This document shows positions 1-8,853 of a stretch of DNA of 64,000 bases, piece after piece. Origin of the DNA: Solimicrobium sp043758755 (GTDB lineage Bacteria; Pseudomonadota; Gammaproteobacteria; Burkholderiales; Burkholderiaceae_D). The stretch lies in NCBI GenBank assembly GCA_043758755.1, contig JAYVMW010000035.1, forward strand, positions 1 to 64,000, in the 5' to 3' direction. Position 1 is the first letter of the stretch. The number at the start of each line of letters is the position of its first letter. The position numbers and the translations under genes were made by a program. Below the pieces are notes generated by a model that ran no database searches, was not told the DNA's origin, and saw only the letters and a list, made by a program, of their open reading frames with translations.

Positions 1-2
1 GC

Positions 3-773
3 GGTGGTTCGTATTTTGGCAGCTCTTTGACGGCGTTGGTCGCGTTGAATAGTGCCACCGGCTCATTTACCGGTGGTGACTCGAATGCCGTGATTGGAAC
101 TGTGTATAACGACAATGCCTTTGTATACACCACGCCAACCATCAACGGCATTACCGCCAGCTTTGAATATGCCATGGGTGGCGTGGCCGGCAACAGTTCA
201 GCAATGTCCCAGGAAGCCGCCACGATCATGTATAACAGTGGCGATGGCTTGAAGCTGGATGCATTGATTTACAACGGTAATGATGATGGTCGCGGTGTTC
301 CTGCAGCACCAAACGGAACCAATACCAACCGGCTTGTCCAAGTTGGTGCCAAATACACATGGAATGCGATATCGACCAGTGCGCAATATTTTAAAGGCAC
401 CAATCCATCCAATACCGGTGCAGGACAAAATCCGCCAGCACTGGGCGGCGCAGTAACTACAGGTAATGTTGAACTGTACGATCTGGGTCTCGGCTACCGC
501 GTATCAGAGCAAACCAATATAACTTCCGGTTACTACCATATCAAGGATGTCAATCACTCCGACAATATTTCCGATATGGTTTCGATCGGAGTGAATTATT
601 CACTGTCCAAATTAACGACTCTTTACCTGGAAGGTGCAGAAGTCAAGAACGTCGGCAACAACATGAACCAGGCGCCGGTATATGCCACTCCGGTTACCGC
701 TGGCACATTCTCTGGTACAGCTGCAGGCATTACTTCCAAAGCAGTTATGGCAGGCATACGTCACAGCTTCTGA
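3..773 (+). CDS. Outer-membrane porin, C-terminal part (5' end outside window)
   Basis: The frame is open from the first full codon of the window, so this is the C-terminal part of a longer gene. The visible 256 residues are rich in Gly, Asn, Thr and alternating aromatic/polar positions typical of a beta-barrel, and the protein ends in a terminal Phe (..RHSF), the signature recognised by the BAM machinery in Gram-negative porins. Betaproteobacterial general porins are about 350-400 residues, so roughly a third is missing. It would form a trimeric diffusion channel in the outer membrane. A perfect inverted repeat follows 20 bases after the stop, so it is probably the last gene of its transcript. 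The family call is confident; the substrate preference cannot be read. Confidence 0.87.
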   Translation, partial: GGSYFGSSLTALVALNSATGSFTGGDSNAVIGTVYNDNAFVYTTPTINGITASFEYAMGGVAGNSSAMSQEAATIMYNSGDGLKLDALIYNGNDDGRGVPAAPNGTNTNRLVQVGAKYTWNAISTSAQYFKGTNPSNTGAGQNPPALGGAVTTGNVELYDLGLGYRVSEQTNITSGYYHIKDVNHSDNISDMVSIGVNYSLSKLTTLYLEGAEVKNVGNNMNQAPVYATPVTAGTFSGTAAGITSKAVMAGIRHSF

Positions 774-793
774 TCTGACTATGTAAAAAATTG

Positions 794-832
794 AATGCCG
801 GCTGCACATCATCGACATGTGCAGCCGGCATT
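794..832 (+). terminator. Inverted repeat after the porin gene
   Basis: A perfect 16-bp stem (794-809 with 817-832) and a 7-base loop lie just after the porin stop. Only three T follow, so it may act as a transcript-stabilising or partial terminator rather than a strong intrinsic one. It ends 24 bases before the next start codon. Confidence 0.6.
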
Positions 833-856
833 TGATCTCAATAAAAGGAAATCAAC

Positions 857-2503
857 ATGTTTGGACTGATGCAGCAGGAACCATTATTGGTATCTTCATT
901 GATAAAGCATGCCGATCGCCATCACGGCGCGGTTGAAATCGTATCGCGGTGTGTCGAAGGAGATATTCATCGCTACACCTATCACGAACTGCATCAGCGC
1001 TCGCGCAAATTGGCCAACGCGGTGCACAGCCTGGGCATTCAGGACGCAGATCGGGTCGCCACATTAGCCTGGAACGGTTACCGGCACATGGAGCTGTATT
1101 ACGCCATATCCGGTATGGGTGCCATCATGCATACCGTCAATCCACGCCTGCATGCAGATCAGATTACCTATATCGTCAATCACGCCGAAGATCAATGCCT
1201 GTTTTTCGATCTGACTTTTTTACCCATCGTGGAATCCATTGCCGGGCAACTCACCTCGGTCAAACATTTTGTTGCGATGACCGACCGCGCACATCTGCCG
1301 CAAAATTCCACCATTCCGAATTTGCTCTGCTATGAAGACTTGCTGGATGCGCAGCAAGCCGATTTTGCCTGGCCGATATTCGATGAAAACAAAGCTTGTT
1401 CGCTGTGTTATACCTCCGGCACGACAGGCAATCCGAAAGGCGCACTGTATTCGCATCGATCCACCCTCTTGCACACCTATGCTGCAGCCCTGCCCGATTC
1501 CATGAACTGTTCAGCGCGGGATGTGGTTCTGCCGGTAGTGCCTATGTTCCACGTGAATGCCTGGGGCTTGCCGTATATCGCCTGTATGGTGGGCGCCAAA
1601 CTGGTATTTCCCGGACCTGCGCTGGATGGTAAATCGCTGTATGACTTGTTTGAAGCTGAACGGGTTACGCTGGCCGCTGGCGTGCCCACCATCTGGCAGG
1701 GCCTGCTGAATCACGTGGAGTCGCACGGTCTGCACTTTACCAGTCTGAAACGGACCGTTATTGGCGGTTCGGCCTGCCCACCCGTGATGCTGAAAAAATT
1801 CCAGGAACAATACGCCGTGAATGTGATCCATGCTTGGGGTATGACCGAATTGAGTCCGCTGGGCAGCGTTTTTGCGCCGCGCGTTGGCTACGCTGAACTC
1901 AGCTCGGAGCAGCGCTATGCGTTGCAGGCAAAACAGGGGCGCGCAATATATGGCATAGATTTTAAGATAGTCGATGATCAGGGACATGAACTACCGTGGG
2001 ACGGCATTGCCGCCGGTGATCTGCTGGTGCGCGGCCCGTGGGTGATTGCCGACTATTACCGTTCCGAAGGAACAACACCGCTGATCGCCGATGCAGCCGG
2101 TCAAGTCTGGTTTCCAACCGGCGATGTCGCCAAAATCGATGCGCAAGGCTATATGCAAATCACCGATCGCAGTAAAGATGTCATTAAGTCAGGTGGTGAA
2201 TGGATCGGATCGATCGATCTGGAAAACGTAGCAATGGCGCATCCAGCGGTGGCCATGGCGGCGTGTATCGCCGTAGCCCATCCGAAGTGGGACGAACGTC
2301 CGCTGCTGGTCGTGGTAAAAAAATTGGGCGCCGAGCTGACACGTGAAGAACTGCTGCAGTTTTACGAAGGAAAGATCGCCAAATGGTGGACTCCTGACGA
2401 TGTGGTGTTTGTCGAGACTCTTCCGTTGGGCGCTACTGGAAAATTACTGAAAAACAAATTGCGTGAACAATTCAGACAATACGTATTGCCGACAGCGAAA
2501 TGA
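857..2503 (+). CDS. AMP-binding fatty acyl-CoA ligase, AlkK-like
   Basis: This 548-residue enzyme should activate a medium- or long-chain fatty (or related carboxylic) acid to its CoA thioester via an acyl-adenylate. The P-loop-like motif YTSGTTGNPKGA is at about residue 184, the adenylate motif TGDVAKID at about 421 with ITDRSKDVIKSGGEW following, and the C-terminal catalytic lysine lies in TGKLLKNKL at about 525. Length and N-terminus (MFGLMQQEPLL) resemble AlkK/medium-chain acyl-CoA synthetases rather than E. coli FadD. The start has a good Shine-Dalgarno (AAAAGGAAA). It sits behind a porin and 67 bases ahead of a chemoreceptor, which would fit uptake and sensing of an acid substrate, but that is inference. 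Substrate chain length is not determinable here. Confidence 0.88.
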   Translation: MFGLMQQEPLLVSSLIKHADRHHGAVEIVSRCVEGDIHRYTYHELHQRSRKLANAVHSLGIQDADRVATLAWNGYRHMELYYAISGMGAIMHTVNPRLHADQITYIVNHAEDQCLFFDLTFLPIVESIAGQLTSVKHFVAMTDRAHLPQNSTIPNLLCYEDLLDAQQADFAWPIFDENKACSLCYTSGTTGNPKGALYSHRSTLLHTYAAALPDSMNCSARDVVLPVVPMFHVNAWGLPYIACMVGAKLVFPGPALDGKSLYDLFEAERVTLAAGVPTIWQGLLNHVESHGLHFTSLKRTVIGGSACPPVMLKKFQEQYAVNVIHAWGMTELSPLGSVFAPRVGYAELSSEQRYALQAKQGRAIYGIDFKIVDDQGHELPWDGIAAGDLLVRGPWVIADYYRSEGTTPLIADAAGQVWFPTGDVAKIDAQGYMQITDRSKDVIKSGGEWIGSIDLENVAMAHPAVAMAACIAVAHPKWDERPLLVVVKKLGAELTREELLQFYEGKIAKWWTPDDVVFVETLPLGATGKLLKNKLREQFRQYVLPTAK

Positions 2504-2570
2504 CATTACCGACGCGCCCATTCACAGCATTACCTCGATCATCCAGAAATCAACATTGAAGGAATCATTT

Positions 2571-4139
2571 ATGCAACTCAGTAATTTCAGGGTCGGCTCC
2601 CGACTGACAGCCGGGTTTAGCTTGCTGTTGTTGCTAATTGTTTTTCTTGTCGTGTTCAGCCTGATGGTGGGCGCCAGAAGTCGTGCAGAAACTTATGTGG
2701 TATTGGATAACTTAAACCATCAGGTTGAACTGACTCAACAAATACGGTATGACGCGTCGGAGCAAGAAGCGCTGTTTTACCATTCAATCAACCAGCGGAA
2801 CGACACGACCAACGCCAAATCGCAAGAGATGCTGCAAACATTAAATCTGGCCATGAATGAGAAATACGAAGCGCTGCGACAATCTGACCAGGATCAGGCA
2901 ACACTTCAGAAACTCATACTGCTCGGTAAAACCGTCAACCAACTCAGAGAAAATGCGCTGAAATTAAACGTGGATAATCTTCAGCAAGATACGTTCAGCG
3001 CCATGCACAAAGAACTTATCTCGGCGCGCAAGGAACAGGCGAACGCGCTGACTAAATATGTCGATTCACTTCTGTCCCAACAAAAAAGTCTGCCAGGTGA
3101 GCTGGAACAGGCGTATCGTAAAAAGGCGTTCAGCGTCATACCATTGGTGCTCATTATAATCATTGGATTTGGTATTTATGCAGCGCGCATATTGACCAGG
3201 AGTGTGACGATTCCCATTCAGGAAGCCGCAGCAGTTGCACATCAAATTGCCGCCGGAAATTTAAACGTATCGGTCGAACCCTCAGGCCGGGATGAATTGA
3301 GCGACCTGATGCATGCTATCCGGGACATGAATCGCGCCCTGTCCGGCACTGTTGGAAAAGTCAGAAATGCGACCGATGTCATTTCAGTCGCTGCACGGGA
3401 AATAGCCCAGGGCAATTCCGACTTGTCGGCCCGCACCGAATCGCAAGCTTCCAGCCTGGAACAAACAGTCAGCGCCATGGGAGAATTTACGGAAACAGTG
3501 CGGCAAAACGCTGACAATGCAAAACAGGCGAATCAACTCATCATCCAGACTTCCGAAGTCGCCACGCGTGGCGGTGCAGTGGTCAACCAGGTCGTGACGA
3601 CGATGACGTCGATCAAAGAAAACTCCAACAAAATCGTCGACATTATTGGTGTGATCGACGGGATTGCCTTTCAAACCAATATCCTGGCGTTGAACGCCGC
3701 TGTAGAGGCTGCGCGCGCTGGCGAACAGGGACGCGGATTTGCAGTGGTTGCCACCGAAGTACGTAATCTTGCGCAACGCTCCGCAGCGGCAGCCAAAGAA
3801 ATCAAACAACTGATTGGCACTTCAGTTGAAACGGTCAACGCCGGAGAAAAACTGGTAACCCAGGCTGGACAGACCATGCATGAAATAGTGAGTTCGGTTC
3901 AGAAGACGACCCAGATCATGCGCGAAATCACGGCGGCAAGTCAGGAACAACGAACCGGCATTGAGGAAGTCAATTTAGCGATTACCCAAATAGATGAAAT
4001 GACCCAGCAAAACGCAGCCCTGGTTGAACAGGCAGCAGCTGCGGCACAAAGCATGGATGATCAGGCACGTGAATTACTTGGTGCGGTGAGTGCCTTTAAG
4101 TTAAATGACCGCGATAGCTACGCGTGGTCGCTGGAGTGA
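2571..4139 (+). CDS. Methyl-accepting chemotaxis protein
   Basis: This is a transmembrane chemoreceptor of 522 residues from ATG 2571, which has a GAAGGA ribosome site; an upstream in-frame ATG at 2463 would overlap the ligase gene and adds a non-matching N-terminus. TM1 is at about residues 10-35, followed by a roughly 150-residue periplasmic four-helix-bundle-type sensor region, TM2 at about 185-208, a HAMP domain, and the long cytoplasmic coiled coil. The signalling hairpin tip is clear (FQTNILALNAAVEAARAGEQ, about residue 366). The C-terminus does not carry an NWETF-type CheR/CheB tether pentapeptide. Length matches Tar/Tsr-class receptors. No che genes are nearby, so it is an orphan receptor. 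Its ligand is unknown. Confidence 0.93.
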   Translation: MQLSNFRVGSRLTAGFSLLLLLIVFLVVFSLMVGARSRAETYVVLDNLNHQVELTQQIRYDASEQEALFYHSINQRNDTTNAKSQEMLQTLNLAMNEKYEALRQSDQDQATLQKLILLGKTVNQLRENALKLNVDNLQQDTFSAMHKELISARKEQANALTKYVDSLLSQQKSLPGELEQAYRKKAFSVIPLVLIIIIGFGIYAARILTRSVTIPIQEAAAVAHQIAAGNLNVSVEPSGRDELSDLMHAIRDMNRALSGTVGKVRNATDVISVAAREIAQGNSDLSARTESQASSLEQTVSAMGEFTETVRQNADNAKQANQLIIQTSEVATRGGAVVNQVVTTMTSIKENSNKIVDIIGVIDGIAFQTNILALNAAVEAARAGEQGRGFAVVATEVRNLAQRSAAAAKEIKQLIGTSVETVNAGEKLVTQAGQTMHEIVSSVQKTTQIMREITAASQEQRTGIEEVNLAITQIDEMTQQNAALVEQAAAAAQSMDDQARELLGAVSAFKLNDRDSYAWSLE

Positions 4140-4170
4140 CGGCAGAATCAACTATATTTTGAGTGGGCAC

Positions 4171-4205
4171 GCGCTTGGAAGATGAAGCGCCATTTTATTT
4201 TTATA
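4171..4205 (+). terminator. Terminator after the chemoreceptor
   Basis: A 6-bp GC-rich stem (GCGCTT/AAGCGC) is followed by a T-rich run at 4192-4203. It lies between the convergent chemoreceptor and AraC-type genes. Confidence 0.5.
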
Positions 4206-4342
4206 CGGTCTGACTTGCACGGCGATTTTGAATAGTTTGGAGATGACCGTCGATGCTTGCGCTTGCGACAATACTGTATGGAGCAGCGCCTGAGTGAAGC
4301 AGCTTATGGCGCGGGATAAAAGGCTTGAGAATTAAAGTTCGG

Positions 4343-5359
4343 TCACGCGAACCTGCGCCGCCGCACTTCTGTCGCACGCCACTTGGTCGGCGCACTGCCG
4401 AACTCATACTTAAACCAACGACCGAAAGCGCTTTGATTGGTATAGCCCAATAGGGTCGCGACATTCTCGATTGAATAACGAAGATTGGCTAGATAGCGTA
4501 CCGCCAAGTCACACCGTACCTCATTGACAAGCTTGCTAAAATTGTAGTCATCTTCGTCTAATCGCCGCTGAAGCGTACGTGTGCTCACGCGCATGTGAGC
4601 AGCGACCCGTTCTATCGTAGCCCGTCCCAGAGGCATCAGCAACAATATCGCTTGGTGGGTCGCAAGGAAGAAGGAGTCTGGATTGACGGTGCGCATCACC
4701 AATACGCTCTGCTCCAATTGCTGCAACATCTGTGGGTCGGCGTGGGGGTTCGGACCGTCCAGATCCTTGCTGGCGCAAGTGATGCCATTGAACTCGCTGT
4801 CAAATCTGAGTTCACAGGCAAACATTCGGCGATGCACTGACAGGTCGGCGGGGGCGGGATGGGTGAAGTACGCGGCGTAGGGGCGCCACTTATCGTCGAG
4901 CAATGATTTGCAGGTGCTGGCCAGTATACCTACCGCCAGTTCGGTCGCTTGCACCGAATACGCCCCCAACACGGGTAAAACTTCTTCCCGGATGATAACG
5001 GTATTCCCATCGTCCTCCAGGTCAATCGCCAGCACAGTGCTCATAGACTGACGGTATTCGATTGCAGTCAGTAGTGCATCGCGCAAAGTCCGCCTGTGCG
5101 CCAACAACATCCCTATCATTCCCAAGTCCGACAGTTTGCGCTCTTCCGCCATGCGCAATCCGAAATTCATCTGTCCGCTTCGCATCGCGGACTGCTCAAG
5201 CAACCACACGAATGCTTTGGCCGAGATGGCTTGCTCCGGATTGGTGAGTAGTGTCGGATCGAGCCCCGACTCACGCAGCAAACTGTGAAGATTGAGCTTG
5301 AGCGCGCGCGCGACATCGAAATAGGTTGCTAGTGTTGCTGCACGGATAGTCGCTTCCAT
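4343..5359 (-). CDS. AraC-family transcriptional regulator (OruR/ArgR type)
   Basis: The 338-residue protein has an N-terminal arabinose-binding-like regulatory domain of the OruR/ArgR type (about residues 5-190) and a C-terminal AraC/XylS DNA-binding domain with two helix-turn-helix units: IERVAAHMRVSTRTLQRRL and IENVATLLGYTNQSAFGRWF. The start at 5359 is preferred over the in-frame ATG at 5407, because the latter lacks a ribosome site and adds 16 poorly matching residues. It is transcribed away from the dioxygenase-fragment/BKACE/MFS/acetoacetyl-CoA synthetase genes, the usual arrangement for a regulator controlling a neighbouring catabolic operon. The inducer is unknown. Confidence 0.9.
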   Translation of the reverse strand: MEATIRAATLATYFDVARALKLNLHSLLRESGLDPTLLTNPEQAISAKAFVWLLEQSAMRSGQMNFGLRMAEERKLSDLGMIGMLLAHRRTLRDALLTAIEYRQSMSTVLAIDLEDDGNTVIIREEVLPVLGAYSVQATELAVGILASTCKSLLDDKWRPYAAYFTHPAPADLSVHRRMFACELRFDSEFNGITCASKDLDGPNPHADPQMLQQLEQSVLVMRTVNPDSFFLATHQAILLLMPLGRATIERVAAHMRVSTRTLQRRLDEDDYNFSKLVNEVRCDLAVRYLANLRYSIENVATLLGYTNQSAFGRWFKYEFGSAPTKWRATEVRRRRFA

Positions 5360-5523
5360 CTGGCGTTCCAATTTAAAGATCTTATACAACGAGGTGTTAT
5401 GTGGCATGAATTGCAGAAATTATGGCATGAAATGCAGAGCTCCAATAAATCAAATCGCTATCATTGTTTTCATTCGCAACAATGCTTGGCGCCGCCTACA
5501 TTCTTACCATCAAGGATCATTTC

Positions 5524-5946
5524 ATGGCTTATGCAGTTCGATTCTACGAAAACGGCGCTGGCATCGAAGCAACCTTCGGTGCATCAATGCCGATCGAAAA
5601 GCCCCTGGCGTTGAAGGCGCAGTTTCCCGATGCCGAACACCCAGTCGTACGCATTCATCCTGAAACGGGGGAGAAGTTACTTATTGCTAATGTTTTTACC
5701 ACCCGCTTTACCAACTACCATCGCCCCGAGTTTGTGCGCTTTGGCCAAGATGCCAATCCAGGCGTTGGACAATTGCTGGCCCATCTGATCAGCCAGGCAT
5801 ACATCCCCGAATATCAAGTGCGTTGGCAGCCCAACAGCGTGGCCATCTGGGACAACTGCTCGACGCAGCATTATGCCGTGATGGATTACCCGCATTGCCA
5901 CCGCAAGATGGAGCGCGCCGGAATCATGGGCGACAAACCCTTTTGA
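5524..5946 (+). pseudogene. TauD/TfdA-family dioxygenase, C-terminal fragment only
   Basis: The 140 residues match the C-terminal half of Fe(II)/2-oxoglutarate dioxygenases of the TauD family: HPVVRIHPETGEKLLIAN, EYQVRWQPNSVAIWDNCSTQ with the distal iron-ligand His in TQHYAV, and the closing MGDKPF. TauD-type enzymes are about 280-300 residues. The N-terminal half with the HxD iron ligands is absent, and I see no remnant of it in other frames between here and the regulator. The fragment nevertheless has its own ATG with AAGGA eight bases upstream, so it may be translated. As it stands it cannot bind iron through the normal facial triad. An ATG at 5464 is also in frame but lacks support. It lies 49 bases ahead of the BKACE gene and may have been the first gene of that operon before truncation. 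Confidence 0.75.
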
Positions 5947-5995
5947 ACTTCTGCAATCAATTTAAAAACAACCATTCTAGCCCAGGAGATACACC

Positions 5996-7051
5996 ATGCA
6001 ATTCCTCGACGATTCGTTACATCCGAAAAATCAAGACAAGGTAGTCATCACGACAGCCCCCTATGGACCACAGTGGATGCCCGCTGATTTTCCTGAAGAT
6101 ATTCCGTTGACGATGGAAGAGCAGATTCAGAAGGCAGTTGATTGTTACGAAGCAGGGGCTTCGGTGTTGCATCTGCACGTTCGTGAATTGGACGGGAAAG
6201 GTTCCAAACGGCTGTCTAAGTTCAACGAATTAATTGCCGGTGTGCGCGCCGCCGTACCCGACATGATCATTCAGGTCGGCGGATCGATCTCATTTTCTCC
6301 CGAATCTGATGGAGAGGCTGCAAAGTGGCTGTCCGATGATACTCGGCACATGCTAGCGGAATTGACGCCAAAACCCGATCAGGTGACCATCGCGATCAAT
6401 ACTACTCAATTCAATCTGACGGAACTGATGACGCCAGAAGCAATTTCCGGTACCTCACTGGCAGATCCGATGTATCAGGCCGCTTACAGAGAAATGACGG
6501 TTCCGGCTGGCCCGGGCTGGGTAGAAGAGCACCTCAAGCGCCTGCAAGCCGCCAATATTCAGCCGCATTTTCAGCTGGCGGGGATCCACTCCTACGAAAC
6601 GATCGAACGCATGATCCGCCGGGGTGTTTATAAAGGGCCGGTGAACCTGACCTGGATCGGTATTGCCGGTGGTGCCGATGGTCCTAACCCATATAGCTTC
6701 ATGGAATTGGTGCGCCGGGCCGCCGACGGTATTTGCATCACATCAGAGTCGCTACTGCACAATGTTTTGCCGTTTAATATGATGTCGATGGCGATGGGTT
6801 TCCACGTTCGTTGCGGCATCGAAGACACGCTCAGTGACCAGTACGGAAACCGCATGACCTCAGTGCAGCAGATCCAGCAAAACGTGCGCCTTGCCAACGA
6901 ACTGGGCCGTGGTGTGGCCAATGGGAAGGAAGCACGTGAAATCTACAAGATCGGTGTGCAATACAAAACAGTCGATGAAACACTTGCGAAGTTGGGCATG
7001 GCGCCAATTCGGCTCCCGGGACAACGCAACGTGCCATTGCGCGGCGCTTAA
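5996..7051 (+). CDS. Beta-keto acid cleavage enzyme (BKACE, DUF849)
   Basis: This 351-residue protein belongs to the BKACE/3-keto-5-aminohexanoate cleavage family. These Zn-dependent TIM-barrel enzymes condense a beta-keto acid with acetyl-CoA and release acetoacetate plus a new CoA thioester. The family's metal-binding HxH is seen as LHLHVRE (His59, His61), and the later barrel strands (FQLAGIHS, NLTWIGIAGGADGPNP, CITSESLLHNV) follow in the expected order. It has a good ribosome site (CAGGAG). The neighbouring acetoacetyl-CoA synthetase would recover the acetoacetate product, supporting a catabolic role. Known substrates in the family include 3-keto-5-aminohexanoate and dehydrocarnitine; which one applies here cannot be read from sequence alone. 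Confidence 0.88.
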   Translation: MQFLDDSLHPKNQDKVVITTAPYGPQWMPADFPEDIPLTMEEQIQKAVDCYEAGASVLHLHVRELDGKGSKRLSKFNELIAGVRAAVPDMIIQVGGSISFSPESDGEAAKWLSDDTRHMLAELTPKPDQVTIAINTTQFNLTELMTPEAISGTSLADPMYQAAYREMTVPAGPGWVEEHLKRLQAANIQPHFQLAGIHSYETIERMIRRGVYKGPVNLTWIGIAGGADGPNPYSFMELVRRAADGICITSESLLHNVLPFNMMSMAMGFHVRCGIEDTLSDQYGNRMTSVQQIQQNVRLANELGRGVANGKEAREIYKIGVQYKTVDETLAKLGMAPIRLPGQRNVPLRGA

Positions 7052-7054
7052 AAT

Positions 7055-7083
7055 AATGACGCGCTGGTGATCAGCGCGTCATT
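7055..7083 (+). terminator. Inverted repeat after the BKACE gene
   Basis: A perfect 12-bp stem (7055-7066 with 7072-7083) with a 5-base loop starts 4 bases after the stop codon. There is no T-run behind it, so it may be attenuating or protective rather than a full stop. The MFS gene follows in the same direction. Confidence 0.5.
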
Positions 7084-7188
7084 GATGGGTCTTGCCACTG
7101 AATATCTGCAAGACCCTGCCGATAGATAACTACACTAAACTAAACTAAACCGCGCCCAAAAAAAATGCGGTAAAAATTGGAGACAACG

Positions 7189-8532
7189 TTGGCCTATCAT
7201 TCCGCCCCCCCCCTGACCTCGACGACTACCTGTAGCGTGTCTCGTCGTTACGCCTGGGTCATTTTTGCATTAACCTTCGGGCTCCTGATTTCCGACTATA
7301 TGTCACGCCAGGTTCTGAATGCCGTCTTCCCGCTGCTCAAAGCGGAATGGAATCTGTCCGACTCCCAATTAGGTGCTTTGGGCGGCGTCGTGGCATTGAT
7401 GGTGGGCTTACTTACTTTTCCGATTTCATTACTGGCTGACCGTTGGGGACGAATAAAGAGCATTGTGGTCATGGCTGCATTATGGAGTATTGCAACGCTT
7501 GGATGTGGGCTGTCGCAATCATACGACCAGATGTTGCTGGCCCGTCTATTGGTCGGGATAGGCGAAGCTGCCTATGGCAGTGTCGGGATTGCAGTCGTAT
7601 TGTCGGTGTTTCCGATGCATTTACGCGCGACGCTGACAGGGGCATTCATGGCCGGCGCCATGATCGGGTCTGTGCTGGGTATCGCCTTGGGTGGAATTCT
7701 TGCCGTTCATTTCGGATGGCGTTGGTCCTTTGCTGGAATGGCCTTGCTCAGAATGGCGATGGCGCTTGTATATCTGGCTGTCATTAGGCAAGATAAAATT
7801 TACCCGAATCAACCGTCAGTTACCAACGTAGCGCCGACCAGCATACCGTCGTTGCCGCAATCGAATCGAGTCGCGCTGTCGACGCTCGTGTCAACTCATT
7901 CGGTGATATGCGCGTACATAGGAAGCGGTCTGCAACTGTTTATGGTCAGTGCGGTAATGGCATGGATGCCAAGTTACCTCAACCGTTACTATGGCTTGAC
8001 GCTGGATCGCGCAGCGGGACTTGCCGCTGTTTTCGTATTCAGTTGTGCGATTGGCATGCTGCTGTGCGGTATGTTAAGCGACCGTTTCTCCCGCAATGCA
8101 CCTGAGCGTAAAGTAATACTGTTGATTACTTTTTGTCTCTTGAGCGTCATTTTGTTATTGACGGCATTCAATCTACCTAATGGGAAAGCACAACTGATTC
8201 TGATTGCAATTGGTATGTTCTTCGCTGCCGGGTCGTCCGGGCCGGCCGGCGCGATGGTCGCCAATTTAACCAATCCATCAGTCCATGGATCAGCGTTTGC
8301 GACCTTGACACTTGCCAATAATTTGCTTGGTTTGGCACCAGGCCCGTTTGTCATTGGCGCGCTGGCCGATCGCTTCGGACTGCACACTGCATTCCAACTT
8401 ATGCCGTTGATAGGGATTTTCTCCGCTGTGGTCTTCCTCATAGCGAAACATCACTATCTCCACGATTTGCAGCACAAACGTCCCTTTCTTTCTGATCTCG
8501 CCGGTGTGACAGCACAAACTGCATCCAGATGA
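7189..8532 (+). CDS. MFS transporter
   Basis: This is a major facilitator superfamily permease of about 447 residues with 12 predicted membrane helices. The inter-helix 2-3 signature is visible as LADRWGRIKS, and a second-half equivalent as GMLSDRFSRNAPERK. The N-terminal SDYMSRQVLNAVFPLLKAEW resembles the Spinster/anion:cation symporter-like branch. No ATG is available. The TTG at 7189 has a GGAGA ribosome site 5 bases upstream; another TTG at 7177 overlaps that site and is less likely. It lies between BKACE and acetoacetyl-CoA synthetase and probably imports the substrate of that pathway (inference). Confidence 0.87.
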   Translation: MAYHSAPPLTSTTTCSVSRRYAWVIFALTFGLLISDYMSRQVLNAVFPLLKAEWNLSDSQLGALGGVVALMVGLLTFPISLLADRWGRIKSIVVMAALWSIATLGCGLSQSYDQMLLARLLVGIGEAAYGSVGIAVVLSVFPMHLRATLTGAFMAGAMIGSVLGIALGGILAVHFGWRWSFAGMALLRMAMALVYLAVIRQDKIYPNQPSVTNVAPTSIPSLPQSNRVALSTLVSTHSVICAYIGSGLQLFMVSAVMAWMPSYLNRYYGLTLDRAAGLAAVFVFSCAIGMLLCGMLSDRFSRNAPERKVILLITFCLLSVILLLTAFNLPNGKAQLILIAIGMFFAAGSSGPAGAMVANLTNPSVHGSAFATLTLANNLLGLAPGPFVIGALADRFGLHTAFQLMPLIGIFSAVVFLIAKHHYLHDLQHKRPFLSDLAGVTAQTASR

Positions 8533-8853
8533 AATGACGACTGATCATTTTTGCAATGATACGACCATACACGCGGCCGGCTACCGTCAAACTTTCACCG
8601 GGTGAACGTTCGTTTGTCTGCATTGAGGGCGCAAGCATTGCACTGTTCAATTTATAAAACGTATTCTATGCGGTCGACCATAGCTGCCCACCCTGTTCAG
8701 ACTCTGCGCAATGACCTGTTGGCGGAGCCTGGCGGCGATCATCTGTTTCAAGCCCATCTCGCTGATGGTGGGTGGCACTGCGTTCCTGGCGCTGCCGGTT
8801 CCGTAGATTCTGCGATGGTGAACCACCTGATTTTTTTTGAAAGCGAATAGAAC
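8533..8853 (+). other. Intergenic region, no gene recognised
   Basis: About 320 bases separate the MFS and acetoacetyl-CoA synthetase genes. Short open frames exist on both strands (for example 8647-8862 minus), but none has a convincing start, length or motif. It may contain a promoter for the downstream gene; none was clear enough to call. Confidence 0.4.

Noticed and set aside
7132..7150. Short tandem repeat of CTAAA units
   Set aside because: Only three copies in an A/T-rich leader; no wider repeat structure, so not an array or origin.
7177..7188. TTG at 7177 as the MFS start
   Set aside because: It overlaps the ribosome-binding GGAGA that correctly positions the TTG at 7189.
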